NCBI RefSeq assembly: GCF_002118315.1 | Contig: NZ_MTSZ01000008.1 | Location: 120,023 to 184,022, forward strand | Direction: 5' to 3' | DNA length: 64,000 nucleotides | Origin: Kiloniella majae | GTDB taxonomy: Bacteria; Pseudomonadota; Alphaproteobacteria; Kiloniellales; Kiloniellaceae | Shown: positions 34,107-43,240 of the stretch, in pieces | Layout of the letters: each line of letters begins with the position of its first letter | How positions within the stretch are numbered: position 1 is the stretch's first letter | Translations under genes and position numbers: made by a program | Notes under the pieces: generated by a model | The model's database searches: none | What the model saw: the letters and a program-made list of their open reading frames with translations, nothing else | What the model was told of the DNA's origin: nothing

Positions 34107-35561
34107 ATGCCAGTTCGTCAGGACAAATATAATCGACTATTTACGTCGTCTCTCATTTTATCGTCACCGGCTATTGCAGTTCTGTTTGCACTCGTCATTC
34201 TTCATTTGATTGTATGGCAGGCCGCGCTGGTATCCGGTTTGGTCATTCTGATCGGAACTGGTTATATCCTGAGCAGTCACTACAACCATGTCGAACGGCT
34301 AAAGGAATACATTACTGCCCTGCGGCAACTCAAAGGACGGGATGCTTTACCTGAAGCGCCCTCTGCGGTCGGTAGCTTCCTTTATCCAGAGCTGAACCTG
34401 ACTTTGTCCCGCATGGCGCAAGAAAGGCAGCAATACAGACGTCAGTTAGAAGACGTAACCGATGGTAACGAGGCCATCCTACGTTCTTTGCCTGATCCTC
34501 TTATTATGCTGGGCAGCAAAAGAAAAATTATTCGTGGCAATCCTGCGGCTGAAACAATCTTTGAAGACAAGCTTGCCGACAAAGAGCTCTCAACTGTTCT
34601 GCGTAATCCTTCCATCCTCAACACGATTGATGAGCTGGAAAAGAACCAAAAGGATCTTTCCAGATTTGTGGATTTCAAAATTCATGGTCGGGTTGAACGG
34701 TATCTTCAGGCCCGTATAGCACGGATGCCAGAACAGACGTGGGACGGCACAAAGATCATTATCAGTCTTCACGATTTGACATCCGCAAAACGTGTCGAGC
34801 AAATGCGCGGGGATTTTGTTGCCAATGTCAGCCATGAACTTAAAACCCCCCTTGCCAGTCTGATGGGCTTTATTGAAACCTTAAAAGGCCCCGCAAAAGA
34901 CGACCCTGATGCGCAGCAAAAGTTTCTCAAGATCATGCAGGATCAATCAGAGCGCATGTCACGCCTCGTATCTGATTTGTTATCCCTGTCAAAAATCGAG
35001 TTACTCGAGCACACACCCCCAACCAGTGTGACCGATTTGAGCGAGGCCATGACCACAATCATCGAAGGTTTGCACACTCAGATTGCAAGCAAAAACATCA
35101 CCATCCGTCGGGATATGGACGACGTTATCCCCGTTCTTGGGGATACAGAAGCCCTGACCCAGGTATTCCAGAACCTTCTTGAAAACGCTGTGAAATATGG
35201 ACACCAAGGTACAACAGTAACGATTCGTTGTAAGTCTTATGGTCCTGGCAGTCAGGGTATGAGACGCCTTGGGCGTCCCTCCGTTGCCATATCAATCATT
35301 GATCAGGGCGACGGGATTCCCCGCGAACACATTCCACGCCTGACAGAACGCTTTTATCGCGTCGATGCGGCCAGATCCCGCGAACTCGGGGGCACTGGCC
35401 TTGGTCTTGCCATCGTTAAGCATATCGTTAATCGACATCGCGGCGTTCTGACAATCGACAGCGAGGTCGGACGTGGCTCAACCTTTACGGTTTACTTACC
35501 GCAAGCAGCACTAACAGAAGATCAGCCCAAACCAATTGATGTCACTGAAGTCAATTTCTAG
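34107..35561 (+). CDS. phoR: Phosphate regulon sensor histidine kinase PhoR
   Basis: A 484-residue kinase that phosphorylates PhoB when phosphate is scarce. Two membrane helices (about 11-32 and 34-55) are joined with almost no periplasmic loop, as in all PhoR. A PAS domain (about 120-230, RSLPDPLIMLGSKRKII) precedes HisKA with FVANVSHELKTPLASLMGF (H243) and the HATPase with FQNLLENAVKYG, IDQGDGIP and ELGGTGLGLAIVKHIV. It opens the order phoR-pstSCAB-phoU-phoB common in Alphaproteobacteria. A Pho box lies 72 bases upstream of the start and a terminator follows. Confidence 0.95.
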   Translation: MPVRQDKYNRLFTSSLILSSPAIAVLFALVILHLIVWQAALVSGLVILIGTGYILSSHYNHVERLKEYITALRQLKGRDALPEAPSAVGSFLYPELNLTLSRMAQERQQYRRQLEDVTDGNEAILRSLPDPLIMLGSKRKIIRGNPAAETIFEDKLADKELSTVLRNPSILNTIDELEKNQKDLSRFVDFKIHGRVERYLQARIARMPEQTWDGTKIIISLHDLTSAKRVEQMRGDFVANVSHELKTPLASLMGFIETLKGPAKDDPDAQQKFLKIMQDQSERMSRLVSDLLSLSKIELLEHTPPTSVTDLSEAMTTIIEGLHTQIASKNITIRRDMDDVIPVLGDTEALTQVFQNLLENAVKYGHQGTTVTIRCKSYGPGSQGMRRLGRPSVAISIIDQGDGIPREHIPRLTERFYRVDAARSRELGGTGLGLAIVKHIVNRHRGVLTIDSEVGRGSTFTVYLPQAALTEDQPKPIDVTEVNF

Positions 35562-35607
35562 AAATTGTTAGCTTTTTGTAAATTACGAGCAATTTAACAA
35601 AAGCTTC

Positions 35608-35646
35608 AAAAAAGGGATCTCAGCATTTCCACGAGATCTCTTTTTT
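35608..35646 (+). terminator. Terminator after phoR
   Basis: AAAAAAGGGATCTC (35608-35621) pairs with GAGATCTCTTTTTT (35633-35646), with one G-U pair, loop 11. The T-run makes it a good terminator. It separates phoR from pstS, which then needs its own Pho-box promoter. Confidence 0.88.
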
Positions 35647-35736
35647 GCATTCAACGATTTATTCATAAATATCAGATGCTTGAAAAAACTATTCCAAAAA
35701 TTAATGAACTTTTCTCCTTCTGCCAAGGTAACAAAA

Positions 35737-35754
35737 CTGTCACAGTAGAGTCAC
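35737..35754 (+). promoter_or_regulatory. Pho box upstream of pstS
   Basis: CTGTCAC-AGTA-GAGTCAC is a 7-4-7 PhoB site about 150 bases before the pstS ATG. A -10-like TATAGC or CTCTAG follows within 6-11 bases. The long leader to pstS (about 130 bases) holds no other element I can name. Confidence 0.78.
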
Positions 35755-35906
35755 AGAACTATAGCTCTAGCCCGATATGTTTTGCCTCGCCGAATGATCG
35801 GCAGCGCATATTATCCCAGTGACCGTAAAAACAGTTCACACAGAGGGGATCCTGGAAAACCGGGATATGCGTACCTTGAGATTTATTAACGCTATATAGC
35901 GGAGAC

Positions 35907-36944
35907 ATGAACGTGATTAAAAAAGTTCTCACTGCGACAGCACTAGCTGGAATGATGATGGCAGTAGCTGGCGCTGCTCAAGCACGCGACCAGATCCGCA
36001 TCGTCGGTTCTTCTACAGTTTTCCCATTCTCAACAACAGTTGCTGAAACATTCGGTAAAACAACCGGTTTCAAAACGCCTGTTGTTGAAAGCACCGGTTC
36101 TGGCGGTGGCATGAAGCTTTTCTGTGCAGGTGTTGGCGTTGAACACCCTGATATCACAAACGCTTCTCGTCGTATCAAAGCTTCTGAATATGAAAAATGC
36201 ACCAAAAATGGTGTTTCCATCACAGAAGTTAAAATCGGTTTTGACGGTATCGTACTTGCAAACTCTAAACAGAGTGACCGTCTGACTCTTACTAAAAAAC
36301 AGATCTTCATGGCCCTTGCCAAGCAGGTTCCTGTAGACGGTAAGTTGGTTGACAATCCATATCAGAAGTGGAGCGACATCGACTCAAGCCTGCCAAACAG
36401 CAAAATTGAAGTTCTTGGTCCACCACCAACATCCGGTACACGTGATGCGTTTGTTGAGTTGGCGATGGAAGGCGGCGCAAAGAAATTTGAAAGCCTGAAA
36501 GCCCTTCGTAAAAGTGACAAAAAAGCGTTTAAAGCAATCGCTCACACTGTTCGCGAAGACGGTGCCTATGTTGAAGCTGGTGAGAATGACAACCTGATCA
36601 TTCAGAAGCTTGAAGCAAACCCACAGGCTCTTGGTATCTTCGGTTTCAGTTTCCTTGACCAGAATGCTGATAAAATCCAGGGATCAATCGTTGAAGGTGC
36701 TGAGCCAACATTCGAAAACATCGCTGCTGGTGATTACGGCGTATCTCGCTCCCTGTACTTCTACGTGAAAAAAGAGCACGTAGGTTCTGTACCTGGTATC
36801 CAAGAGTTTGTTAACGCTTTCACAAACGAAGATGCTTGGGGTGACGAAGGTTACCTTGCTGACAAAGGTCTGATCCCGCTTCCTGCGGCTGATCGTGAGC
36901 AGGTTAAAAACTCTGCCCGTGGTCTTCAATCTTTGAGCATGTAA
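35907..36944 (+). CDS. pstS: Phosphate ABC transporter substrate-binding protein PstS
   Basis: The 345-residue periplasmic phosphate receptor. A signal peptide (residues 1-26, cut after AGAAQA) is followed by IRIVGSSTVFPFSTTVAETF, the phosphate-binding loop, then ESTGSGGGMKLFCAG and GPPPTSGTRDAFVELA. GGAG precedes the ATG. The sequence around it has unusually even, A/T-ending codon choices such as GGT, CGT and AAA, as expected of a highly expressed gene. Expression should be induced by the Pho box at 35737. Confidence 0.96.
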   Translation: MNVIKKVLTATALAGMMMAVAGAAQARDQIRIVGSSTVFPFSTTVAETFGKTTGFKTPVVESTGSGGGMKLFCAGVGVEHPDITNASRRIKASEYEKCTKNGVSITEVKIGFDGIVLANSKQSDRLTLTKKQIFMALAKQVPVDGKLVDNPYQKWSDIDSSLPNSKIEVLGPPPTSGTRDAFVELAMEGGAKKFESLKALRKSDKKAFKAIAHTVREDGAYVEAGENDNLIIQKLEANPQALGIFGFSFLDQNADKIQGSIVEGAEPTFENIAAGDYGVSRSLYFYVKKEHVGSVPGIQEFVNAFTNEDAWGDEGYLADKGLIPLPAADREQVKNSARGLQSLSM

Positions 36945-36965
36945 GCTTATAAAGACTAATCTAGA

Positions 36966-36997
36966 AAGCTGGCGGTTTGTTATCAAGCCGCCAGCTT
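36966..36997 (+). promoter_or_regulatory. Intercistronic stem-loop between pstS and pstC
   Basis: AAGCTGGCGG (36966-36975) pairs with CCGCCAGCTT (36988-36997) around a 12-base loop. No T-run follows, so it is probably not a full terminator. A hairpin here may protect the 3' end of pstS mRNA or partly stop transcription, giving more receptor than permease. Confidence 0.7.
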
Positions 36998-37050
36998 CTG
37001 GTAAGTTCAGTTTAAAATAAAAGTGGGTTCCCTTTCGGGTATATAATCAA

Positions 37051-38433
37051 ATGGAACAGTTGGCTCTTTTTTTCGCTTTGCTTTTCCTCACAGTACTGGG
37101 TTTCATCCTGGGAAAAGGGCGGGCAGTAGCGTTATCTGGTCATTCAGATCAGCCTCTGCATTCTAGACTACCCTACTACGGCCTCTACACCGCATTATGG
37201 TGCGGCCTGCCAAGCCTGATCATTATGGCTGGCTGGATGATCTTTGAGCCACAAATAGCAGAAATGCTTGTCGCTTCACAGTTACGAGACAGCAATGCCT
37301 CAATAACGCCAGATCAGCTATCACTTTACATTAATGATGTCGTAAATTTGGCCTCTGGTGGCATTCTCAGTCGCGAACCCGATGCCGCGCTGTTATCTGC
37401 AGCAGACAATTATTCACTCTTTAGACAAATCAGCTATTTTGCCATGGCCGTGGTTGCCATTGCTTTTTCTTTGCTTGCTTTGTTTACAAGTCTTAAAAAA
37501 ATTAACCCGGCCCTTAGAGCAAGAAATCAGGTTGAGAAAGTCGTCTCGATCATCATGATGATTTCATCTCTGATTGCCATTCTGACGACAGTTGGTATTG
37601 TCTTCTCTCTGATTTTTGAGACACTCCGCTTTTTCGATAAAGTGCCATTCTTCGATTTCCTCTTCGGCACACACTGGAGCCCACAAACAGCCCTGCGTAG
37701 TGATCAGGTTGGTGGGTCAGGGTCGTTCGGGGCTATCCCGCTTTTTGCCGGAACCATGCTGATTACATTCATCTGTATGGTTGTTGCTATTCCAGTTGGT
37801 CTTTTATCCGCCATCTATATGTCTGAATATGCAGGAAAGAAATTCAGAGCCTTTGCAAAACCTGTCCTCGAAGTTTTAGCGGGTATTCCAACTGTTGTTT
37901 ATGGTTTTTTTGCAGCTCTGACTGTTGCTCCTTTCTTTCGGGAAAGCGGCACTCTTCTGGGACTAAGCGTTTCTTCGGAATCTGCTTTGGCTGCAGGTAT
38001 GGTTATGGGGATTATGATTATTCCCTTCATCTCTTCGCTTTCTGATGATGTGATGAACTCCGTTCCTCAGTCTCTCAGGGATGCTTCTTACGCAATGGGT
38101 GCAACAAAGTCCGAAACCATTACAAAAGTGATCATTCCCGCTGCTCTTCCCGGTATTGTCGGCGCTGTGTTACTGGCAATGAGCCGCGCCATCGGTGAAA
38201 CCATGATTGTTGTGATGGCTGCCGGCCTTGCCGCAAATTTGACGGCAAATCCATTGGAAGCTGTTACCACCGTTACCGTACAGATTGTGACACTTCTCGT
38301 TGGTGATCAGGAATTTGATTCGGCGAAGACGCTTGCTGCCTTTGCTCTAGGATTACTGCTCTTTGTCGTCACCCTTGTTATGAACGTTGTGGCCCTAAGA
38401 GTGGTCCGTAAATATCGTGAAAAATATGACTGA
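37051..38433 (+). CDS. pstC: Phosphate ABC transporter permease PstC
   Basis: A 460-residue permease, longer than the about 320 residues of enteric PstC because of an N-terminal extension with extra membrane helices (residues about 1-165). The conserved core starts with KVPFFDFLFGTHWSPQ, and the EAA loop reads QSLRDASYAMGATKSETITKVIIP. Such long PstC proteins are usual in Alphaproteobacteria. The last 8 bases overlap pstA. The Shine-Dalgarno is weak. Confidence 0.94.
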   Translation: MEQLALFFALLFLTVLGFILGKGRAVALSGHSDQPLHSRLPYYGLYTALWCGLPSLIIMAGWMIFEPQIAEMLVASQLRDSNASITPDQLSLYINDVVNLASGGILSREPDAALLSAADNYSLFRQISYFAMAVVAIAFSLLALFTSLKKINPALRARNQVEKVVSIIMMISSLIAILTTVGIVFSLIFETLRFFDKVPFFDFLFGTHWSPQTALRSDQVGGSGSFGAIPLFAGTMLITFICMVVAIPVGLLSAIYMSEYAGKKFRAFAKPVLEVLAGIPTVVYGFFAALTVAPFFRESGTLLGLSVSSESALAAGMVMGIMIIPFISSLSDDVMNSVPQSLRDASYAMGATKSETITKVIIPAALPGIVGAVLLAMSRAIGETMIVVMAAGLAANLTANPLEAVTTVTVQIVTLLVGDQEFDSAKTLAAFALGLLLFVVTLVMNVVALRVVRKYREKYD

Positions 38434-39712
38434 TAACACGCCACATCTCAAAGTAAATCCTGCCTTGCTCAAGCGACGTAATGCGGCTGAAAAACGCTTT
38501 CGTTTTTATGGGTTGGCCGCTGTCATGACGGCTGTGCTGGTGCTTTGCTTACTTCTGACATCAATTATTTCCAAAGGCTACACAGCTTTTCAGCAGACCT
38601 ACATTCTGGTGGATATCCGCCTTGATGCAGAAACCATAGATCCTAAAGGCACCAAACGGGTAGAAGACCTCGCTGCTGCCAGTTATAGAGGATTGCTACG
38701 CAGTGCCTTGAGAGAACAGTTTCCCGGTGTTGAAGGGCGCAAAGCCAAACGAGCTCTTTACGGAATTGTCGCATCCGGAGCTGAATTCGATGTCCGCGAT
38801 GCCGTATTGAACAATCCGAAACTGGTTGGCACAACGGCAACAATCGCCGTTAAATCATCTGATGACGTGGATAGCTTCTATAAAGGTTACATCCCAAGGG
38901 ATGTTCCAGAAAGTAATCGTAAAGTCAAAGATCGCGAACTCGTCTGGCTTGATACGCTATCTGCAGACGATCGTATTGTAAAACAGTTCAATGTTGATTT
39001 CTTCACCCATGGAGATTCAAGAGAACCGGAAGAAGCCGGTATTTTGGGGGCTGTGATCGGCTCATTGTATACCCTGGCTATTACACTGGCTCTTTGTTTC
39101 CCTATCGGTGTTCTGACCGCTATTTATCTTGAAGAGTTTGCGCCAACCAACAAGTGGACAGACCTGATCGAGGTAAATATCAATAATCTTGCCGCTGTCC
39201 CTTCCATCGTCTTTGGACTTTTGGGCCTCGCGATCTTCCTGAACTTTATGGGATTACCCAGATCAGCACCAATTGTTGGTGGTATGGTTCTCGCTTTGAT
39301 GACCTTACCTACAATTATTATTGCATCCCGTGCTGCCCTTAAGGCTGTACCTCCGTCCATTCGCGAAGCCGCTTTGGGCATCGGTGCCTCAAGAATGCAA
39401 ACTGTTTTCCACCATGTGCTTCCCCTCGCAATGCCAGGGATATTGACCGGAACAATTTTAGGAATGGCTCAGGCACTTGGTGAAACCGCCCCACTTTTAA
39501 TGATCGGTATGGTTGCCTTTATCGCAGATATCCCAGGATCGATGAGCGATGCGGCAACTGTCCTCCCTGTACAAATTTATCTTTGGGCAGATAGCCCGGA
39601 ACGTGGATTTGTTGAAAAAACATCAGCAGCAATTATGATACTGCTGGCCTTTCTCGTCGTCATGAACGCAATCGCAGTTATTCTGCGGAAACGCTTTGAG
39701 CGCCGTTGGTAA
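38426..39712 (+). CDS. pstA: Phosphate ABC transporter permease PstA with DUF3333 N-terminus
   Basis: A 428-residue permease. One membrane helix (about 25-50) starts an N-terminal DUF3333-like extracytoplasmic segment of about 150 residues, followed by the core permease with five helices. The EAA loop reads [27 protein letters not shown] at 38426 overlaps the end of pstC by 8 bases; a GTG nine bases earlier is in frame but less likely. It pairs with PstC to form the channel. Confidence 0.94.
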   Translation: MTDNTPHLKVNPALLKRRNAAEKRFRFYGLAAVMTAVLVLCLLLTSIISKGYTAFQQTYILVDIRLDAETIDPKGTKRVEDLAAASYRGLLRSALREQFPGVEGRKAKRALYGIVASGAEFDVRDAVLNNPKLVGTTATIAVKSSDDVDSFYKGYIPRDVPESNRKVKDRELVWLDTLSADDRIVKQFNVDFFTHGDSREPEEAGILGAVIGSLYTLAITLALCFPIGVLTAIYLEEFAPTNKWTDLIEVNINNLAAVPSIVFGLLGLAIFLNFMGLPRSAPIVGGMVLALMTLPTIIIASRAALKAVPPSIREAALGIGASRMQTVFHHVLPLAMPGILTGTILGMAQALGETAPLLMIGMVAFIADIPGSMSDAATVLPVQIYLWADSPERGFVEKTSAAIMILLAFLVVMNAIAVILRKRFERRW

Positions 39713-39728
39713 GCAAGGAATAATAGGA

Positions 39729-40541
39729 ATGTCCTACGCTATGGATATGCAAAATTATACGACCCAATCTGAAACCGCTACCTCCGAGCCAAAAATCATG
39801 GCACGCGATGTAAATGTTTTCTATGGCCCCAGCCAGGCGCTGAAATCCATTCAACTGGATATTGGTGCCAACGAGGTCACATCCCTGATCGGTCCCTCCG
39901 GTTGTGGTAAATCAACCTTCTTGCGTTGCCTCAATCGCATGAACGATGTGATCGAAAATTGTACCGTCGAAGGGCGGATAAGTCTGGACGGTGTCGATCT
40001 TTACAATTCCGGTCTCGATCCTGTTCTTCTTCGAGCACGTGTCGGGATGGTTTTCCAAAAACCAAATCCCTTTCCCAAGTCCATCTTTGATAATATCGCC
40101 TATGGCCCTCGCTTGCACGGAACTGTAAGCAACAAGGACGAGCTAGATGAACGTGTGGAAAAAAGCCTCCGTCGTGCGGGGCTGTGGGATGAAGTAAAGG
40201 ATCGTTTGGACAAGCCAGGAACAGGCCTTTCCGGTGGCCAACAACAGCGTCTTTGTATTGCCCGTGCTATTGCAATCAATCCAGAAGTTATCCTGATGGA
40301 TGAGCCTTGTTCTGCTCTGGACCCGATTGCCACCGCAAAGATTGAAGAATTAATTGATGAGTTAAGAGAACGCTTTACGATCGTTATCGTGACACACTCT
40401 ATGCAACAAGCCGCCCGCGTCTCACAAAAAACAGCCTTCTTCCATTTGGGAGAACTGGTTGAGGTCGGAGAAACAGATCGTCTCTTCACCAGCCCGCAAG
40501 ATGACCGTACTCAAGGTTACATTACGGGAAGATTCGGGTAA
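39729..40541 (+). CDS. pstB: Phosphate ABC transporter ATP-binding protein PstB
   Basis: The 270-residue ATPase that powers phosphate import. Walker A is [12 protein letters not shown], the Q-loop [11 protein letters not shown], the signature [14 protein letters not shown], Walker B VILMDEP, and the switch His in [13 protein letters not shown]. All are canonical. ATG at 39729 has AAGGA about 8 bases upstream. An earlier in-frame TTG at 39696 would overlap pstA. Confidence 0.96.
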   Translation: MSYAMDMQNYTTQSETATSEPKIMARDVNVFYGPSQALKSIQLDIGANEVTSLIGPSGCGKSTFLRCLNRMNDVIENCTVEGRISLDGVDLYNSGLDPVLLRARVGMVFQKPNPFPKSIFDNIAYGPRLHGTVSNKDELDERVEKSLRRAGLWDEVKDRLDKPGTGLSGGQQQRLCIARAIAINPEVILMDEPCSALDPIATAKIEELIDELRERFTIVIVTHSMQQAARVSQKTAFFHLGELVEVGETDRLFTSPQDDRTQGYITGRFG

Positions 40542-40552
40542 GGAAGATGAAT

Positions 40553-41293
40553 ATGCCAGATACCAAAGACCATATAGTCAGCTCGTTTGACAAAGAGCTC
40601 CGTATTATCCACGAGATTATAATCCGTATGGGTGGTATGGCCGAAAACCAGCTTTCCGAATCTGTCGATGCACTGGTGCAACGAGACAGTGCAAAAGCGG
40701 AGCTTGTGCGTAAAGAAGACGCCAAGATCGACGCACTAGAAGAAGAACTGGAAGCTGCTGTCATTCAGTTGATTGCTTTGCGTCAACCCGTCGCAAACGA
40801 TCTGCGGGCCGTCATTGCCGCGTTTAAAATTTCATCAGACCTTGAACGCATTGGGGACTACGCAAAAAATATCGCCAAGCGCAGTATCGCGATTAATCAG
40901 ATGCCGCCGCAAAAATCCGTTACCAGCATTATGCGTATGTCCCGACTGGTACAGGAAATCGTCAAAGATACCCTTGATGCCTTTTCCAACAACGACAAAG
41001 ACCGGGCCATAGATGTATGGCACCGGGATGAAGAAGTTGATGAAATGTACACTTCTTTGTTTCGCGAGCTTCTGACTTACATGATGGAAGATCCGCGGAA
41101 TATCGGCGCCTGTACGCACATGCTCTTTATCGCCAAAAATATCGAGCGCATGGGCGATCATGCGACAAATATAGCCGAAACCATTTACTATTTATCGACC
41201 GGCGAACGTATAGAAGGCAAACGCCCCAAAGGGGATCGTACTGCTTTTCAAATCCTTACCCCCGATGACGGGGAAGGCGAAGTAGAAATTTAA
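40553..41293 (+). CDS. phoU: Phosphate transport system regulatory protein PhoU
   Basis: A 246-residue all-helical protein with two PhoU repeats; it damps PhoR signalling when the Pst transporter is saturated. The metal-binding motif blocks are DLERIGDYAKNIAKR (first repeat) and NIERMGDHATNIAETIYYL (second repeat), both intact. ATG at 40553 has GGA eight bases upstream. The ATG at 40547 touches the Shine-Dalgarno and is less likely. It lies 11 bases after pstB. Confidence 0.95.
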   Translation: MPDTKDHIVSSFDKELRIIHEIIIRMGGMAENQLSESVDALVQRDSAKAELVRKEDAKIDALEEELEAAVIQLIALRQPVANDLRAVIAAFKISSDLERIGDYAKNIAKRSIAINQMPPQKSVTSIMRMSRLVQEIVKDTLDAFSNNDKDRAIDVWHRDEEVDEMYTSLFRELLTYMMEDPRNIGACTHMLFIAKNIERMGDHATNIAETIYYLSTGERIEGKRPKGDRTAFQILTPDDGEGEVEI

Positions 41294-41318
41294 TGTAATG
41301 GAAAAAAAGGACCTTTCC

Positions 41319-42014
41319 ATGAAACCCTTGGCATTAGTCATTGAAGACGAAATCGCACTAACAACGTTGTTACGATATAACCTTGAAAAAGAAGGATTTC
41401 GCGTCAATGAAGCACATGATGGCGAAGAAGCCCTTCTCCGTGCGAAAGAAGAAGCCCCGGACCTGATTCTCCTGGATTGGATGCTCCCGCTTCTGTCAGG
41501 TATCGAAGTTTGTCGTCAGCTACGTCGTCTGCCGGAAACCAAAGATGTTCCGATCATCATGCTAACCGCCCGTGGTGAAGAAACCGATAAAATCAGAGGC
41601 CTGGATTCAGGTGCTGATGACTACATGACAAAGCCGTTTTCACCTGCAGAGCTGGTTGCCCGTATCCGCGCTATCATGCGTCGGAGCAAACCGGAAACAG
41701 TGACCGAGGCGCTTACCTTTGAAGACATCAACATGGATCTGGCTGCCTATAAGGTTTATCGCGGTGATCGCGAAGTTCATTTGGGGCCAACCGAATTCAA
41801 ACTCCTGCGTCACCTGATGCAAAACCCTGGCCGCGTCTTTAGCCGCGAACAACTGCTTGATTCAGTCTGGGGGCACGATGTTTACGTTGAACCCCGTACG
41901 GTCGATGTTCACATCAGACGCCTCCGCAAAGTCCTGAACGAAGGTACAGAACAGGATCTGATTCGCACCGTCCGCTCTGCGGGTTATGCTTTGGACCGCG
42001 CCAAAGCCGCATAA
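41319..42014 (+). CDS. phoB: Phosphate regulon response regulator PhoB
   Basis: A 231-residue OmpR/PhoB-type activator. The receiver has the acidic pair E9-D10, phospho-acceptor D53 in LILLDWMLPLLSG, and the late T/K in MLTARGEE and MTKPFSPAEL. The winged-helix DNA-binding domain has LGPTEFKLLRHLMQNPGRVFSR and VDVHIRRLRKVL. ATG at 41319 has AAGGA eight bases upstream; ATG 41298 is less likely. It binds the Pho boxes at 34018 and 35737 and is followed by a terminator. Confidence 0.96.
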   Translation: MKPLALVIEDEIALTTLLRYNLEKEGFRVNEAHDGEEALLRAKEEAPDLILLDWMLPLLSGIEVCRQLRRLPETKDVPIIMLTARGEETDKIRGLDSGADDYMTKPFSPAELVARIRAIMRRSKPETVTEALTFEDINMDLAAYKVYRGDREVHLGPTEFKLLRHLMQNPGRVFSREQLLDSVWGHDVYVEPRTVDVHIRRLRKVLNEGTEQDLIRTVRSAGYALDRAKAA

Positions 42015-42049
42015 ACCTCTGAATTTATGCACAAAATTTTGCGACTTAA

Positions 42050-42075
42050 GGCCGTGGTTTCCACGGTCTTTTTTC
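42050..42075 (+). terminator. Terminator of phoB
   Basis: An 8-bp stem GGCCGTGG (42050-42057) pairs with CCACGGTC (42061-42068) with one G-U pair and a 3-base loop, followed by seven T. A clear Rho-independent terminator, so the genes that follow need another promoter. Confidence 0.9.
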
Positions 42076-42099
42076 GTTGGAGTACCCTTCTATTTTGAC

Positions 42100-42127
42100 T
42101 GTGGGTATTGCCATGTGGGTATTACCA
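42100..42127 (+). repeat. Tandem 14-bp repeat upstream of the pseudo-protease pair
   Basis: TGTGGGTATTGCCA (42100-42113) is immediately followed by TGTGGGTATTACCA (42114-42127), differing at one base. It ends 62 bases before the ATG at 42190, where operators or activator sites usually lie. A TF site is possible; no known consensus fits. Confidence 0.6.
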
Positions 42128-42189
42128 ATAGTTTTTTACGATTTGAAATGTTTCACTAATCTCTGCTCATAAAGGTTAAGGAAACTCTC

Positions 42190-43158
42190 ATGAAGTCAAA
42201 ACAAACAGCTATATTAGCCATAAGCCTTCTAGTAATTGTTGCGATTGCCGGGTACTTTTTTACACGACAGGATACAGGTCAAAGTACTCCCCTCAGCGAA
42301 CTTTCCATTCCGAATAAACCCTTACGTGGTCTCTTCAACGCCCCCGGTGTTATGGTTGTTGAAGCCCGTGAATATCCTTGGAGTGCTTTGGGGCGACTAA
42401 ACATTGCCGGGCGCCATTTTTGTAATGCTGTCGCGGTGGGTACTGACAAAATCCTCGCCCCGGCGTCCTGTCTCTTCAATAAAATAGAGGGTAAATGGTT
42501 CGACAACAGCGAGATGTCTTATGTGGGAGCCTATCAACGAGATAATGCTGACTTAAATGCAAAGATCAGCAACTTTAACATCGCCAAAGGCTATGATCCC
42601 AATAACAAAACTCTGGCATCGATTACAAAAAATTGGGCTCTGATTACGCTCTCTACACCAATTGGCAATAAAACCGGCTGGTTGGGGCTGAGCAACGCAA
42701 AAGACAATGACCAGAACCTTACCGCAGGTTACAGACGTGGATGGGAGCACGCTCTGGTCACCTATCCCTACTGTTCTGTTGGATCAGCAAACAAGCACTG
42801 TCCCAATGTTGCCGTAGATGGCTTACTCAACTGGTTTGCCCTTAGCGAAAACCAACTCGTCCTTTCCCCACCATCAGGTATTGACAGCATTCAGGACAAT
42901 TGGTCTTTATCTTCTGGCGGACAAGCCCCTTCGGAAACAACCATTATGACAGTTCCTGTTGATACGATTGGGCGTCTCTTAAAAGCTCATGGCTATCTGG
43001 ACAGTCCAACACTGTCACAAGAAAACCTGAAACAGGCTTTGTCAAAAGCGGAACAAGATGACGTTATCTCACAAGCAAATAGCCTTGGCATTGAAACACT
43101 TTATGAATTAATCAAAAGCCTGAATGCTATCAAGGCATCCAAGACACCAGCCTCCTGA
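42190..43158 (+). CDS. Membrane-anchored trypsin-like pseudo-protease with C-terminal peptidoglycan-binding-like domain
   Basis: A 322-residue envelope protein I cannot match to a named gene. An N-terminal membrane anchor or signal (residues 7-24) is followed by a trypsin-like (S1) fold: GRHFCNAVAVG to ILAPASCLF corresponds to the usual TAAHC block, with the Cys pair C78-C94 kept but the catalytic His replaced by Ser93. NWALITL corresponds to DIALL with Asp replaced by Asn148. No GDSGGP is present; the nearest is SSGG at 241-244. Residues about 257-312 look like a peptidoglycan-binding_1 repeat. AAGGAAA precedes the ATG. It is paralogous to the next gene. Confidence 0.75.
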   Translation: MKSKQTAILAISLLVIVAIAGYFFTRQDTGQSTPLSELSIPNKPLRGLFNAPGVMVVEAREYPWSALGRLNIAGRHFCNAVAVGTDKILAPASCLFNKIEGKWFDNSEMSYVGAYQRDNADLNAKISNFNIAKGYDPNNKTLASITKNWALITLSTPIGNKTGWLGLSNAKDNDQNLTAGYRRGWEHALVTYPYCSVGSANKHCPNVAVDGLLNWFALSENQLVLSPPSGIDSIQDNWSLSSGGQAPSETTIMTVPVDTIGRLLKAHGYLDSPTLSQENLKQALSKAEQDDVISQANSLGIETLYELIKSLNAIKASKTPAS

Positions 43159-43240
43159 TACCTGAAAATTTTGATAAGCATAAGACAACCGTTTGCGGTA
43201 CTCTGGAAATACAACTTCGAGAGACAAAGGGAAGACACCA

